In this document: positions 18,667 to 28,247 of the stretch, piece by piece
Layout: every line of letters begins with the position of its first letter
Numbering within the stretch: position 1 is the first letter of the stretch
DNA from: a virus
Reading direction: 5' to 3' (one strand)
Length of the DNA: 55,015 nt
IMG/VR virus record: IMGVR_UViG_3300023179_000134
Span: 1-55,015 of that record
Program-made: the position numbers and the translations under genes
The notes under the pieces: generated by a model
Database searches by the model: none
What the model saw: only the letters and a program-made list of their open reading frames with translations
Told to the model about the DNA's origin: nothing

Positions 18667-19252
18667 CTGTATAACTTGCCGGATCTGCGTGACCAACCGC
18701 AGGTGAAGAAGGTATTTTAACGTTTGTGTTATTTAATTCTCTATCACCTTTACTTAACTTTTTGTTACCTACGTCAGAAAGCTTTGTTTGACCGGGTGAA
18801 AGAAAAGGAACTTCCTGATTTTCATCTTTTAGCTTTTTTGGTTTAATATTTGTTCTTCTACTAGGATCATCTTTCTTAAAAACTTCAGGAACATCAGGTA
18901 GATTAGGGTAAGAGCTCTTAGGTTGTACTAAATGTGCAGGTATTGTTATAAAATCCTTATATCTACCAGGAGCTATTTCGGAAGTAATGTCTAACACCAC
19001 TTCACCGTTGTTATAATCATTATTTCCAGCACCACCTACAGCAGGTAATATTGTTTTAACTGCAGAAACACGTAGATTTAAACCACTATTCATCATTTCC
19101 TTGATTTTTTCAACGGTATTAACGCCTTTATCCTTAAACCAAGGGTCCCTTAGTGCATTCTCTTTAAAGATAATGAGATCACCAGCTAGAAAGCCACCTA
19201 ACGTATAACGTTGCATCCAAGATTCGTATAATTTGACAAAATTACGGCTCAT
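18650..19252 (-). CDS. Unknown protein, late-type promoter
   Basis: 200 residues. The N-terminal part (FVKLYESWMQRYTLGGFLAGDLI, FKENALRDPWFKDKG) is ordered. A central region (about 65-110) has strands and ends with FITIPAHLVQ. The C-terminal 80 residues are Pro/Lys/Ser-rich and probably disordered. Proteins starting with a similar 'GGFLaGD...f...al..p' block occur in T4-like marine phages as far as I recall, without assigned function. It converges with the clamp loader and diverges from gp25. A perfectly placed late octamer suggests a virion or assembly role. Confidence 0.7.
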   Translation of the reverse strand: MSRNFVKLYESWMQRYTLGGFLAGDLIIFKENALRDPWFKDKGVNTVEKIKEMMNSGLNLRVSAVKTILPAVGGAGNNDYNNGEVVLDITSEIAPGRYKDFITIPAHLVQPKSSYPNLPDVPEVFKKDDPSRRTNIKPKKLKDENQEVPFLSPGQTKLSDVGNKKLSKGDRELNNTNVKIPSSPAVGHADPASYTAKYLP

Positions 19253-19258
19253 TTAAAT

Positions 19259-19266
19259 TATTTATT
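19259..19266 (-). promoter_or_regulatory. Late-promoter-like AATAAATA
   Basis: Ends 6 nt before the ATG at 19252 (minus strand). It faces away from the plus-strand octamer at 19310. Confidence 0.6.
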
Positions 19267-19309
19267 GTTTTGCATTGCTTAAAAACTGTTTTTAAAACAT
19301 AAAAACTTA

Positions 19310-19317
19310 CATAAATA
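19310..19317 (+). promoter_or_regulatory. Late-promoter-like CATAAATA
   Basis: Ends 5 nt before the GTG at 19323. An out-of-frame ATG at 19321 runs into a stop after three codons, so the GTG is the start. Confidence 0.6.
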
Positions 19318-19322
19318 TATAT

Positions 19323-19805
19323 GTGGCTACTATAAAAGTACAATCTATTGCCGAACCAAGTAAGACAGAAAGCGATTTCTTATATACTGATTTAAGATTA
19401 GACTTACAGTTAGACTATACAAGAAACAATGAATTTTTAAAAAGAAAAGAAATTAAAGATTTAAAAATAGATTATGATTATGCTGCAGTAAAAAATTCTA
19501 TTTTTAATTTGTTTACTACAATCCCTGGTCAGCGCATTTTAAACCCTTATTTTGGTCTTGGCCTACAAAAGTATTTGTTTAATCCTGTTGATGAAGATAT
19601 TGCCCGCTTGATCGGTAACGACATATTAAGAGGATTAACAAGATTTGAACCAAGAGTGAGAACTAATAGCATAGAAGTTGTTGCAGATGAGCTTAACCAA
19701 GAGTATATAATTACATTAATTATTTCTTTACTAACTATTGACCCTGTAACTGGTTTTAAGCTGGTAGGAATATTAAGTAATTCAGGATTTAACTTTACAA
19801 CATAA
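19323..19805 (+). CDS. 25: Baseplate wedge gp25-like
   Basis: 160 residues from a GTG start. The family signature is TIPGQRILNPYFGLGLQKYLF (about 63-83), matching 'PGeR.mnP.fGlgL..flF' of gp25/lysozyme-like wedge proteins, followed by the helix DEDIARLIGNDILRGLTRFEPRV and a final strand pair. T4 gp25 is 132 residues. In contractile tails this protein joins gp6 and gp53 to form the wedge core and contacts the sheath. It is followed by gp6 after one nucleotide, a conserved pairing. Confidence 0.93.
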   Translation: MATIKVQSIAEPSKTESDFLYTDLRLDLQLDYTRNNEFLKRKEIKDLKIDYDYAAVKNSIFNLFTTIPGQRILNPYFGLGLQKYLFNPVDEDIARLIGNDILRGLTRFEPRVRTNSIEVVADELNQEYIITLIISLLTIDPVTGFKLVGILSNSGFNFTT

Positions 19806-19806
19806 T

Positions 19807-21660
19807 ATGGCAACGTTTAATGACTTTACTCTTTCGAAAGATGGCTATGTAGCATTTGATGCTCTTAGCTTGAAGAGCCTTATTACTACCCGTTTAAATA
19901 CTAATAAAGTTTTTACTGATCAAAATTTTGAAGGTAGTAATCTTTCGTCTCTAATTGATATAATTGCATACGCATATCATGTTTTAATCTTTTATCTTAA
20001 TAGGTCTGCTGCAGAAAGCACCTTTACAACTGCAGAATTATACGAAAACATTAATAAGATAGTAAAAATTTTAAATTATAATCCTATAGGCAATCAAACC
20101 TCTATATTATCTTTTTTAGCTACAGGGCTCGCTTCCCTCCCCGCTAATACCTATACTATTCCAAGATATTCTTATTTTACTATTAACGGTGCATCATATT
20201 CTTTTAATCAAGATGTAACTTTTTCGAAAAATACCGCAGATAACGAAGTATTAACCAACTTACAAGAAAGTAATTTATTGTATCAAGGGAGCTACAATGA
20301 ATACCCCACATATATTGCAACAGGCGAACCTTTTGAAATAATTACTATGACATTAGTTAATACAGAAGGTCAAAACGTAATAATAGATCATTTTAATCTT
20401 GATGTTTACGTAAAAGATAGTTTAATTGAAAATGCAACCTGGGAAAAGTGGTCTCCTACTCAGTCTTTATTTTTAGAACGTTCTAACTCTAAGACTTATG
20501 AGGTGAGACTTAATGAAAACGGTAGATATGAATTTAGATTTGGCAATAATGTGACCGGTAAGCAGCTAAATGTTAACGACCAGGTTGCAATTTATTATCT
20601 TAAATCAGAAGGACAGAAAGGTGAGATAGGCCCAGGATTACTTGATAACAGTAAGCTATATTTTTACAATACTAATAGATTCAATCAAATAAAAGCAGAC
20701 ACTACCCCCTCAAACTTAACATTAATTACTGAAGCTCAAGCTAATTCAATATTATTTTCAAATATTGATGCATCTACACCTTTCGTAGAGAGAGAATCAG
20801 TAGATAGTATAAAATTAAATTCTCTTAATACCTTTAGAAGCCAATACAGGTTAATTACATCAGAAGATTTTACTAATTATGTTCTTAAAAATTATAGTAA
20901 TATTATTTCTTCTACGGTAGCTGTAAACAATTGGGATTATATTTCTGGTCACTTAAAATATTTCTTTGACCTTGGTGTTGAAAAGCCTAATTATGAAAGT
21001 AGAATACTGTTTAATCAAGTCAAGTTTGCTGATTCATGTAATTTTAATAACGTTTATATATATGCTGTACCAAAATTAGAAAAACTTACCAGCCTTACTA
21101 CTAGGACAAATTATCTTAATACAGCTCAAAAGCAGCTAATATTAAACGATCTTCAAAAAGTTAAGTTAACTACAGCAGAAGTTATTGTTAATGATCCTGT
21201 TTACATAGCAATAGATTTAGGTGTAAGATTTCCAAGCGAAATTTTATCCCCGTCAATTTCAGATAATACATTTTTAGAAATTCAAAGAGATATTACTGCT
21301 AAGAGAAATCCAGAAGCATTAAAACAGCAAATAGCTCAAATATTTAAAGACTATTTTTCAACGCTAAAAGACAATCTAGGCTTAACAATAAGTTTGACTG
21401 ACATTACAAATCAGATCTTAGCTATTGAGGGTGTAAAAGGTATAAACACAGTTAGAACAGAAGGAGATAATACTATCACTATACCAGGTATAAGCTTATT
21501 AATCTATAACCCTGTGTATCCTTTTAACGATATTAGAATTACCACTCAAGATGAGAAATTACCCTATTTTAAATTTCCATTTTTAAATAACCCGCTTGAC
21601 TTTAAAGATAAAATTAATGTCATAACGCCATCTATACAGACATTACAACGTGAGTTTTAA
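19807..21660 (+). CDS. 6: Baseplate wedge gp6-like
   Basis: 617 residues, close to T4 gp6 (660). The block LSSLIDIIAYAYHVLIFYLNRSAAESTFTTAELYENINKIVKILNYNP is the hallmark N-terminal helix pair of gp6/J-like proteins. The middle contains RYEFRFGNNVTGKQLNVNDQVAIYYL, typical of the beta domain with 'fG...G..p..g..v.i.Yl'. The C-terminal helices (about 480-560) end with a GVKGINTVRT segment. It forms the ring around the hub in the baseplate. Confidence 0.94.
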   Translation: MATFNDFTLSKDGYVAFDALSLKSLITTRLNTNKVFTDQNFEGSNLSSLIDIIAYAYHVLIFYLNRSAAESTFTTAELYENINKIVKILNYNPIGNQTSILSFLATGLASLPANTYTIPRYSYFTINGASYSFNQDVTFSKNTADNEVLTNLQESNLLYQGSYNEYPTYIATGEPFEIITMTLVNTEGQNVIIDHFNLDVYVKDSLIENATWEKWSPTQSLFLERSNSKTYEVRLNENGRYEFRFGNNVTGKQLNVNDQVAIYYLKSEGQKGEIGPGLLDNSKLYFYNTNRFNQIKADTTPSNLTLITEAQANSILFSNIDASTPFVERESVDSIKLNSLNTFRSQYRLITSEDFTNYVLKNYSNIISSTVAVNNWDYISGHLKYFFDLGVEKPNYESRILFNQVKFADSCNFNNVYIYAVPKLEKLTSLTTRTNYLNTAQKQLILNDLQKVKLTTAEVIVNDPVYIAIDLGVRFPSEILSPSISDNTFLEIQRDITAKRNPEALKQQIAQIFKDYFSTLKDNLGLTISLTDITNQILAIEGVKGINTVRTEGDNTITIPGISLLIYNPVYPFNDIRITTQDEKLPYFKFPFLNNPLDFKDKINVITPSIQTLQREF

Positions 21661-21662
21661 TA

Positions 21663-24600
21663 ATGGCTAATTTTGTAAATTATACTTATGTATATTTCTA
21701 CGTTACTAATTATACAGGGACAAATTCGTTAACTTCCTATACATTACCTAATACCCCATTAACCTTTTATCCTGATTTCACTACTTCTGCTATTTTAACA
21801 GCTACAGATAATATTTCAAACAAGATTATAAGATGGGATTTTGGTGATGGTACTTTTTCTAATCAATTAACCGCTACTCATCAATATGAGTGGCCTGGTG
21901 AATATAGCGTTAGATTAACTGTTTACGATAAACAAGGTAATAGTTTTGATAGTTCTTACAGACCGGTTGTAAAAATATATGATTATGTCTACGATCAATT
22001 ACAATTTAAGGATTATATTAAATTTATATATGACGTACCTGCTAGCAAAATTCAAGATCCATTAATTATCGAACGTCAGAATAGTTGGCAGTCATACAGA
22101 GCTTTAAGCGCTACTGGCTACACACTTAATTTATATGCTTCTGGGGCTAACGGTCAATATCAAAATATAGATAATTTTTATGATGATAAATGGTCTCATT
22201 TAAGAGCTCTAAGCAGATTTTATATTAAAGCAAAAATAGGGGACAATTTTGAATTTCAATCTGTTGATACTGTTAAAACATCTAATGAAGAAATTTATGT
22301 GCGTTTAAACAAAAATAAATTAGACCTTTGCAAAAAAAATGATTTAGGAGCAGTTTTAGCAGGAACAAAAGGCACAGCAGAGATTTATTATGTTGACGAT
22401 GTAGCCAAAAACTTTACAACACGCGAGCCTCCTATATTTGTGTTTGCTACTTTTGATAGTTCTAAATTTGAAGATTGGTATTCTATTCAACATAACTCAT
22501 TTCCTACTATAAATTACCCACCTTATGGTTTTCAAAACTTAAAACCCGCAGTACTTCCAATTATTAAAGTACGTCATAATGAGGCAACTAGACTGTCTAT
22601 TACTACAACTGGTATAGATGGTGAAGGTTATTTATCTGCTACTAATTTTAACATGCCTGAAATAAGCTGGCAAAATACAGAAATACCTTTTGTAGTGCGT
22701 ATGAAAGATAGGGATAATTTTACAACTAAGACTTATCCGCCATTATCCTCTTCAACAATAAATACATCTCTATCTACTCTTACTGCTTTTGATGTCAAAC
22801 TAGGAGTAATAAGGCAAGACAATACAGGTTTTAAACCTGTTAGTACTATAAAATTCTACGAAGACTTTAATTCTGAAATACCTCAAAGCATAGGTGCATT
22901 TTACAAAGGATACTTTGTTTCGCCTGAGACGACTTATAATTGTAAGCTAACTGCACAAATGACAATAGTCGACCCGCTAAATTTTCCGAAAGACTCTCTT
23001 ATAGGCTGGATAGCTGCACCTCAATATAACAAACTTTTAAGATTTTTTAGACAACAAATTTATAGTAACTGTCCAGGTTATTTGGTAGTTAATATTTCTG
23101 CTTCACGTCAGTATTTTAATTCTTATGAAAATAGAAACGTATATGCCATACAAGTAGCTCCTTCTGGTAACGGCCCAGGTAAAGATTATGAAACATGGTT
23201 CGCTGATGGTACTAGCGATAGAGTTTTTAAATTCAATGCTGAGGGTAATATTTTATTAGATATTCCACTTAATAATGCACCGACTTTACAGGGAACAACT
23301 GTTTCAAATGTTAATTACCTATCTCCTTCATTAAATAGTGCAGCTCCAGGCAGTATTACTTTGGATAGAAATGCTGATGTATGGGTAGCGTTGTTTGATT
23401 CTGTGTCTTGTATAAAAATAGACAGTACTTTTGGGTATGTAAAAGCAGTTGCATACCCACCATACAATAATATTGTTTTTAGTCTTAGTTCAAGTTATAA
23501 TCTACCTCAATTAAGTGGATTTGCTGGTGAAAATCTCTTATTACCGTCATCTGTTGATACAGATAGAGAAGATAATTTATGGGTTTCATATACTCACCCC
23601 GCATCCAACTTTTTAATAAAATATGATAAAAACGGTAACTATTTATTTACTGTTGATATGCCTACATTACATTCTCCTGTAGAAATAGTGGTAGATAGAA
23701 ATAGATTTGTGTGGCTCAGTACATATAATCTAACCACAAGCGGAACATCGCTTACAGCAAGAAATGATTATCTTTACAAATTCACATCAACAGGCGCTTT
23801 GGTAAGCGGATACCCGCTATCAGGATTTAAATTTATTGGAAATCTAACTGTTGACGGAAATCAAAATGCATGGGTTGTGCATAATAGGGACACTGTTACT
23901 CGAGTTAGCGGTGAAGATGGTACACGTACAGATTATATTGCAGGTTCAGGTAATTTTACTAGTTATGTAGGTAGTATTGGTGGAATAGCAGTAGATACTA
24001 GTTCTTATTGCTGGGTCATTAATAATATAGATCAGAGATTATATTTTATTGATACGTTATTACCACCTGCGTCTGCTCTTGATGATTATGAATATATAGA
24101 TTTAGAGTATCCACCTACCACACCAAGTAATGATCCATCTACTTTTGAAGATAAGCAATTGCAAGCCTATGGAGATTGGCTAGGAAGCAGATGGATTAAT
24201 AAACATATGCTAGCAGAAACCACAACAAGAGTAATTACAGGTGAATCAACTCTATTCAATATTTATCCGCTTTCAGGTGTTTATAATATTCAAAAAATTA
24301 ATGAAGATTTTGATGCTGAACAATTCTATAAGAGTTTTATATTTACAGAAAACTTAGAAGATAAAAAAATATTTTTTGATGACTTTTTAGGAACAATAGT
24401 AGGCGACAAAAACGCAATGCCATATGAATTAGGTAAAACTGTTTACGAAAAAATAGCTAATTATGTTAGTAATACTGCAGATATTGATATATGTAATCTA
24501 GATCAGCTACTTTCTTTTTGTGATGAGCTATCCGTACAGTTTGAACAATACAATTACCCGTTCCCACCGCAACTATTAAGGTTAATAAATATTCTTTCTA

Positions 24601-25094
24601 TAAAGCACAAAAAATTATGGGGTGATTTAAATCAATATGATATTTTATTTTTAAGAGATTCGTCAAAATTAACTGAGTATTCGACTTTAACCAGTTCAAT
24701 CTCTTGCGGATATCCTTTAGTAGCTAGAGAAATATTTTCAGACATCTATACTGTAGTTAACAGTAATATTATACAAGGTTTTAACTACGGCTACGTATTA
24801 CCTTTATCAAATTATACTGTAGATTGGGGCTGGGGATTAGTAGCTCCTACGGGGTTATCAGGTTATAGAATTTCTGATTATTATAAATTTTACGAATATA
24901 AACCTATATTAGATACAAAATATTATAATAATGTGATAGATTGGGATAACTCTTCTAATACCCTATCATTTACAAATAGCTCATTTAATGATTGGAAGAA
25001 AGATAATGGTATTATGCAAAATATATTAAGCTATGAATTAACTAAAGGATTAAGGTTGTTTTTAAGCGGTAGTAACATCGTATATAACAATTAA
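21663..25094 (+). CDS. Giant baseplate/fibre protein with PKD and beta-propeller domains
   Basis: 1143 residues, starting 2 nt after gp6, so at the position of gp7 (1032 residues in T4), though I see no gp7 motif. A PKD-type Ig domain lies at about 45-100 (IIRWDFGDGTFSNQLTATHQYEWPGEYSVRLTVYD). Residues about 490-830 hold repeated 'D...N.WV......' blades (ADVWVALFD, DNLWVSYTH, NRFVWLSTY, NAWVVHNRD, SYCWVINNI), indicating an NHL/Vgb-like propeller. The C-terminal 300 residues are Tyr-rich and mixed. Such domains often bind carbohydrate or protein surfaces. Wedge or fibre role is inferred from position. Confidence 0.65.
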   Translation: MANFVNYTYVYFYVTNYTGTNSLTSYTLPNTPLTFYPDFTTSAILTATDNISNKIIRWDFGDGTFSNQLTATHQYEWPGEYSVRLTVYDKQGNSFDSSYRPVVKIYDYVYDQLQFKDYIKFIYDVPASKIQDPLIIERQNSWQSYRALSATGYTLNLYASGANGQYQNIDNFYDDKWSHLRALSRFYIKAKIGDNFEFQSVDTVKTSNEEIYVRLNKNKLDLCKKNDLGAVLAGTKGTAEIYYVDDVAKNFTTREPPIFVFATFDSSKFEDWYSIQHNSFPTINYPPYGFQNLKPAVLPIIKVRHNEATRLSITTTGIDGEGYLSATNFNMPEISWQNTEIPFVVRMKDRDNFTTKTYPPLSSSTINTSLSTLTAFDVKLGVIRQDNTGFKPVSTIKFYEDFNSEIPQSIGAFYKGYFVSPETTYNCKLTAQMTIVDPLNFPKDSLIGWIAAPQYNKLLRFFRQQIYSNCPGYLVVNISASRQYFNSYENRNVYAIQVAPSGNGPGKDYETWFADGTSDRVFKFNAEGNILLDIPLNNAPTLQGTTVSNVNYLSPSLNSAAPGSITLDRNADVWVALFDSVSCIKIDSTFGYVKAVAYPPYNNIVFSLSSSYNLPQLSGFAGENLLLPSSVDTDREDNLWVSYTHPASNFLIKYDKNGNYLFTVDMPTLHSPVEIVVDRNRFVWLSTYNLTTSGTSLTARNDYLYKFTSTGALVSGYPLSGFKFIGNLTVDGNQNAWVVHNRDTVTRVSGEDGTRTDYIAGSGNFTSYVGSIGGIAVDTSSYCWVINNIDQRLYFIDTLLPPASALDDYEYIDLEYPPTTPSNDPSTFEDKQLQAYGDWLGSRWINKHMLAETTTRVITGESTLFNIYPLSGVYNIQKINEDFDAEQFYKSFIFTENLEDKKIFFDDFLGTIVGDKNAMPYELGKTVYEKIANYVSNTADIDICNLDQLLSFCDELSVQFEQYNYPFPPQLLRLINILSIKHKKLWGDLNQYDILFLRDSSKLTEYSTLTSSISCGYPLVAREIFSDIYTVVNSNIIQGFNYGYVLPLSNYTVDWGWGLVAPTGLSGYRISDYYKFYEYKPILDTKYYNNVIDWDNSSNTLSFTNSSFNDWKKDNGIMQNILSYELTKGLRLFLSGSNIVYNN

Positions 25095-25097
25095 ATA
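25090..25097 (+). promoter_or_regulatory. Late-promoter-like ATTAAATA
   Basis: Ends 5 nt before the ATG at 25103. Confidence 0.55.
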
Positions 25098-25102
25098 CTT
25101 AA

Positions 25103-28100
25103 ATGGTAGGTAATAATAGATATATAGATGAGAAGCTATCGGTTTCTATTACCTCTTTGGTATCCCCAGAAAACCCTGTAGACGAAATATCACCACTTTC
25201 TTTTCAAGATTGGCTAAAATATAACAATGCGTTGTTTACTAACGCAGATGACTTTTTAACCAGATATCAATCTTATCTAAACAATTGGTATGAAATTAAA
25301 AATACTTCTAAACCTGAGCAGGTGGCTATTACTAAATCACTTTACACTTTACTTATAAATGAAATAGTACTTTCCTTTACTTCAACAGATGAGAGAAGAT
25401 TTTTAAAAAATATTGATTTTAATAATAACAGAGACCTCGCCGTTGCAGTACCTTTTTTTGCAAAGAAGATTAAAGATATATGCTTATACTATAGTACATT
25501 ACGCGATGATGTAAAAACCTCCACTGTTCAATACAATCTTAAAGGATCTATATACGGTACAAAAAATTTAATATATAATCAAATTTCAAAATCATTAGAA
25601 ACTGAAGATTTAACCGATTTAATAAGAACCCTCAATATTTCTCTATCTGATATTCGTAACAATATGGTTGTGGATATAGAAGAATTATATGATATTAATC
25701 AAAACTACTATGATGTAAGCCCTTATCTGCCTGCTTCTGCATATGATGTTACAGATGGCGAACGAAAAAACTATTTTTCGTTTAATCAATATGATGTTGA
25801 TCCGGGATTATTTTTAAATTTTAATCAAACTATAATAAGCGCAATTACTTCATATCCTTTTTTTGCTATAGAGCTAGGTATAAACAATTTTTCTATAGAT
25901 TTACCTAACCTATCTTCAACCGACTTGCAGTACCTTAAAGATAGTGATTTTATTAATACTGTTAATACTGAAAATCAAAATAATTTAAATTTAAATGTAA
26001 AGTCTAATTTAATTACAAAATTTCTAGGAACAGATTTTTACTATATATCTACTAACTCTACCGGGGTAGATTATCTTTCAGGTAAATTATTCTCTGCTGA
26101 TAATAAATTCGCAAATTACATAAACAAACGGTACCCTACGGTAGCAGCCATACCATCTATCGATTTTACAAGGTCTGCTAAAGATATAGGGTTATTTTTT
26201 AAACCTGATAAAATTGGATTATCTAACTTTTATAGCTTTGGCTTAGCAACTACTATAAGCAAATCACGTTTAAGCGCAGATACAATTTATATATTTCCTG
26301 ATCCTAGTATTTACGGTGATATTACAAGCTTAACTGAGGAAGAATTTAATTCACCGATAATTTATACTGACCTTTCATACCTAACAAAAACAGATTTTTC
26401 AAATCAGTATAAATTTGGTGATTCTGTAAGCAGTCCTTATTTTCAAACATTACGAGCATATCAAGCAAGAGAGCAATCTTTAGGGATAGGCCTACAAGGG
26501 CTTTCTAGATATACAGACCCTCAAGATTTTTTCGAAGGATATAAAAAGAGCGTTTGGTCTAATAAAGACGTATTTCCTATTATTCCTCAAAATTTGTTTC
26601 CATTAGATAACAGAATTGAAAAACTATATTCAATAAACAAAACTATTACGCAATCAAAAAGTGATATTTACGGGAACGATTATGTATTGTATAAAGATGT
26701 TCATCCTAATAAACAGCTTTCAAATACACCTTCAAACCAAGGCGGTATAAAAATATATTATTGTACAACTATAGATGGTCATGTTTTTTATGATGCTGTT
26801 TCAGGATATAATTTTGATTATACTGTTTACGACCCAACTAAAAACTATACAGGCATTTTATTAAAAACCACAACTAATATTCCACCCGGTACGGGGTATT
26901 ATGTACAAGGCCCTAACTATCTTACGCCATCACCTCTGTCTGCATCGATGTATGATAATGGTATACCAGAGTTTACTCTCCCCGCACTAACTGCAATCAT
27001 AGTTTCTTATAGGTTTCAACCAGATACATTTTGCCCAGATGAAATATTGGTAAAATTTGACTGTAAAGTGATGGATGGTGAAACCTTTGTTTCACCTGTT
27101 AGCGGTCTCCTGCCTGATACTTCTTCTGATGAACCAACTTTTGACCCAACCATCGCAAACGTTTATTATGGTGAATTAGCTGATGGTGGAGTAAATGCTC
27201 AAGGGCCAGGATTTAGAGCGAATTTTATTTATCCAGGCGAATATACCTTTACGCCACCTACCTCTGTATTTAAAATTGTAGATGGTAGTATTTTTGCCTA
27301 CAATAGCGCTTCTCCTTGCGGTGATGAAAATGCATTTTCTGTTTCTTATATCGAAAAGAGTAATTTTATGAATTATAAAATACCTTTCAGAGATACACAA
27401 GTTATAGAAGGGTTATCTGGAATAGAAAATAAGAGAACTATATATGAAACTAATTTTATAGATTTTGGAAATTTATATTATAGAAATTCAAATTCTTCTA
27501 TAATAGGGCCTGCATCAGCTGCACTCAGCGGTATGTTTTTAAAATATAGCCCAGAGATAATTAACGAACTAAACAATAAACTAATTAATTTTGACATATT
27601 GTATGATACTATAGTATTTGAAACAGAAAATTATGTTTTAGCAGATAAAATAGTTTTTGATTATGAGCAAAATAAAAATATAGACATAACTAAAAATGAT
27701 TGTTATTTTAAGAGGGGTAATCATACGGAGTTAGAGAAAATTTCTACTGTTTGGTACAATGAGGATATAGACACGCTATTCTTCTGTAAAACTAGGTTAT
27801 ATAATGTATTAAGCGCTACTAATTATAAAATTATATATCCTGAAATTTATGCTATAAATTCTTCTAATTTAACTTTTAATAAAATATATCCACAAGTTAA
27901 TAATAATGAATTAACTTTTGATTATCTAAAAATGTTTTCTCTATCCGGCAGCGATATAGAAGTTAATATAATAAAAATTGATAAACCATTATTTAATTAT
28001 AATAACGAAACCGGTCTTTATACTATAACTTGGCTAGGCAAAGATATTGCAAACAGTTTTTATGTTTATAAGACATTCTTTAAATACATTAACGGTGTTA

Positions 28101-28246
28101 TAACTAATATAAGCAATTCTATGTTTAAGTTATTACCTAATGTCTTTACAGTCAATTTTACTGGCGCGCTTTCCTCCTACTATGCTACACAAAGTATTGC
28201 TGGGCCTGTAGGCCAAAACATAAACGGAGTATTTACCTTTAATTAA
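25103..28246 (+). CDS. Giant virion protein, baseplate-associated (function unknown)
   Basis: 1047 residues. The N-terminal 170 residues are helical ([32 protein letters not shown]; later [35 protein letters not shown]). The rest is beta-rich and Asn/Tyr-rich with few charged runs, typical of fibres or wedge arms. No catalytic motif is seen. It lies between the gp7-position protein and the lectin/P-domain adhesin, suggesting a baseplate arm or fibre attachment role, but this is positional inference. An intact gene with its own late-type octamer; next ATG 2 nt after its stop. Confidence 0.6.
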   Translation: MVGNNRYIDEKLSVSITSLVSPENPVDEISPLSFQDWLKYNNALFTNADDFLTRYQSYLNNWYEIKNTSKPEQVAITKSLYTLLINEIVLSFTSTDERRFLKNIDFNNNRDLAVAVPFFAKKIKDICLYYSTLRDDVKTSTVQYNLKGSIYGTKNLIYNQISKSLETEDLTDLIRTLNISLSDIRNNMVVDIEELYDINQNYYDVSPYLPASAYDVTDGERKNYFSFNQYDVDPGLFLNFNQTIISAITSYPFFAIELGINNFSIDLPNLSSTDLQYLKDSDFINTVNTENQNNLNLNVKSNLITKFLGTDFYYISTNSTGVDYLSGKLFSADNKFANYINKRYPTVAAIPSIDFTRSAKDIGLFFKPDKIGLSNFYSFGLATTISKSRLSADTIYIFPDPSIYGDITSLTEEEFNSPIIYTDLSYLTKTDFSNQYKFGDSVSSPYFQTLRAYQAREQSLGIGLQGLSRYTDPQDFFEGYKKSVWSNKDVFPIIPQNLFPLDNRIEKLYSINKTITQSKSDIYGNDYVLYKDVHPNKQLSNTPSNQGGIKIYYCTTIDGHVFYDAVSGYNFDYTVYDPTKNYTGILLKTTTNIPPGTGYYVQGPNYLTPSPLSASMYDNGIPEFTLPALTAIIVSYRFQPDTFCPDEILVKFDCKVMDGETFVSPVSGLLPDTSSDEPTFDPTIANVYYGELADGGVNAQGPGFRANFIYPGEYTFTPPTSVFKIVDGSIFAYNSASPCGDENAFSVSYIEKSNFMNYKIPFRDTQVIEGLSGIENKRTIYETNFIDFGNLYYRNSNSSIIGPASAALSGMFLKYSPEIINELNNKLINFDILYDTIVFETENYVLADKIVFDYEQNKNIDITKNDCYFKRGNHTELEKISTVWYNEDIDTLFFCKTRLYNVLSATNYKIIYPEIYAINSSNLTFNKIYPQVNNNELTFDYLKMFSLSGSDIEVNIIKIDKPLFNYNNETGLYTITWLGKDIANSFYVYKTFFKYINGVITNISNSMFKLLPNVFTVNFTGALSSYYATQSIAGPVGQNINGVFTFN

Positions 28247-28247
28247 T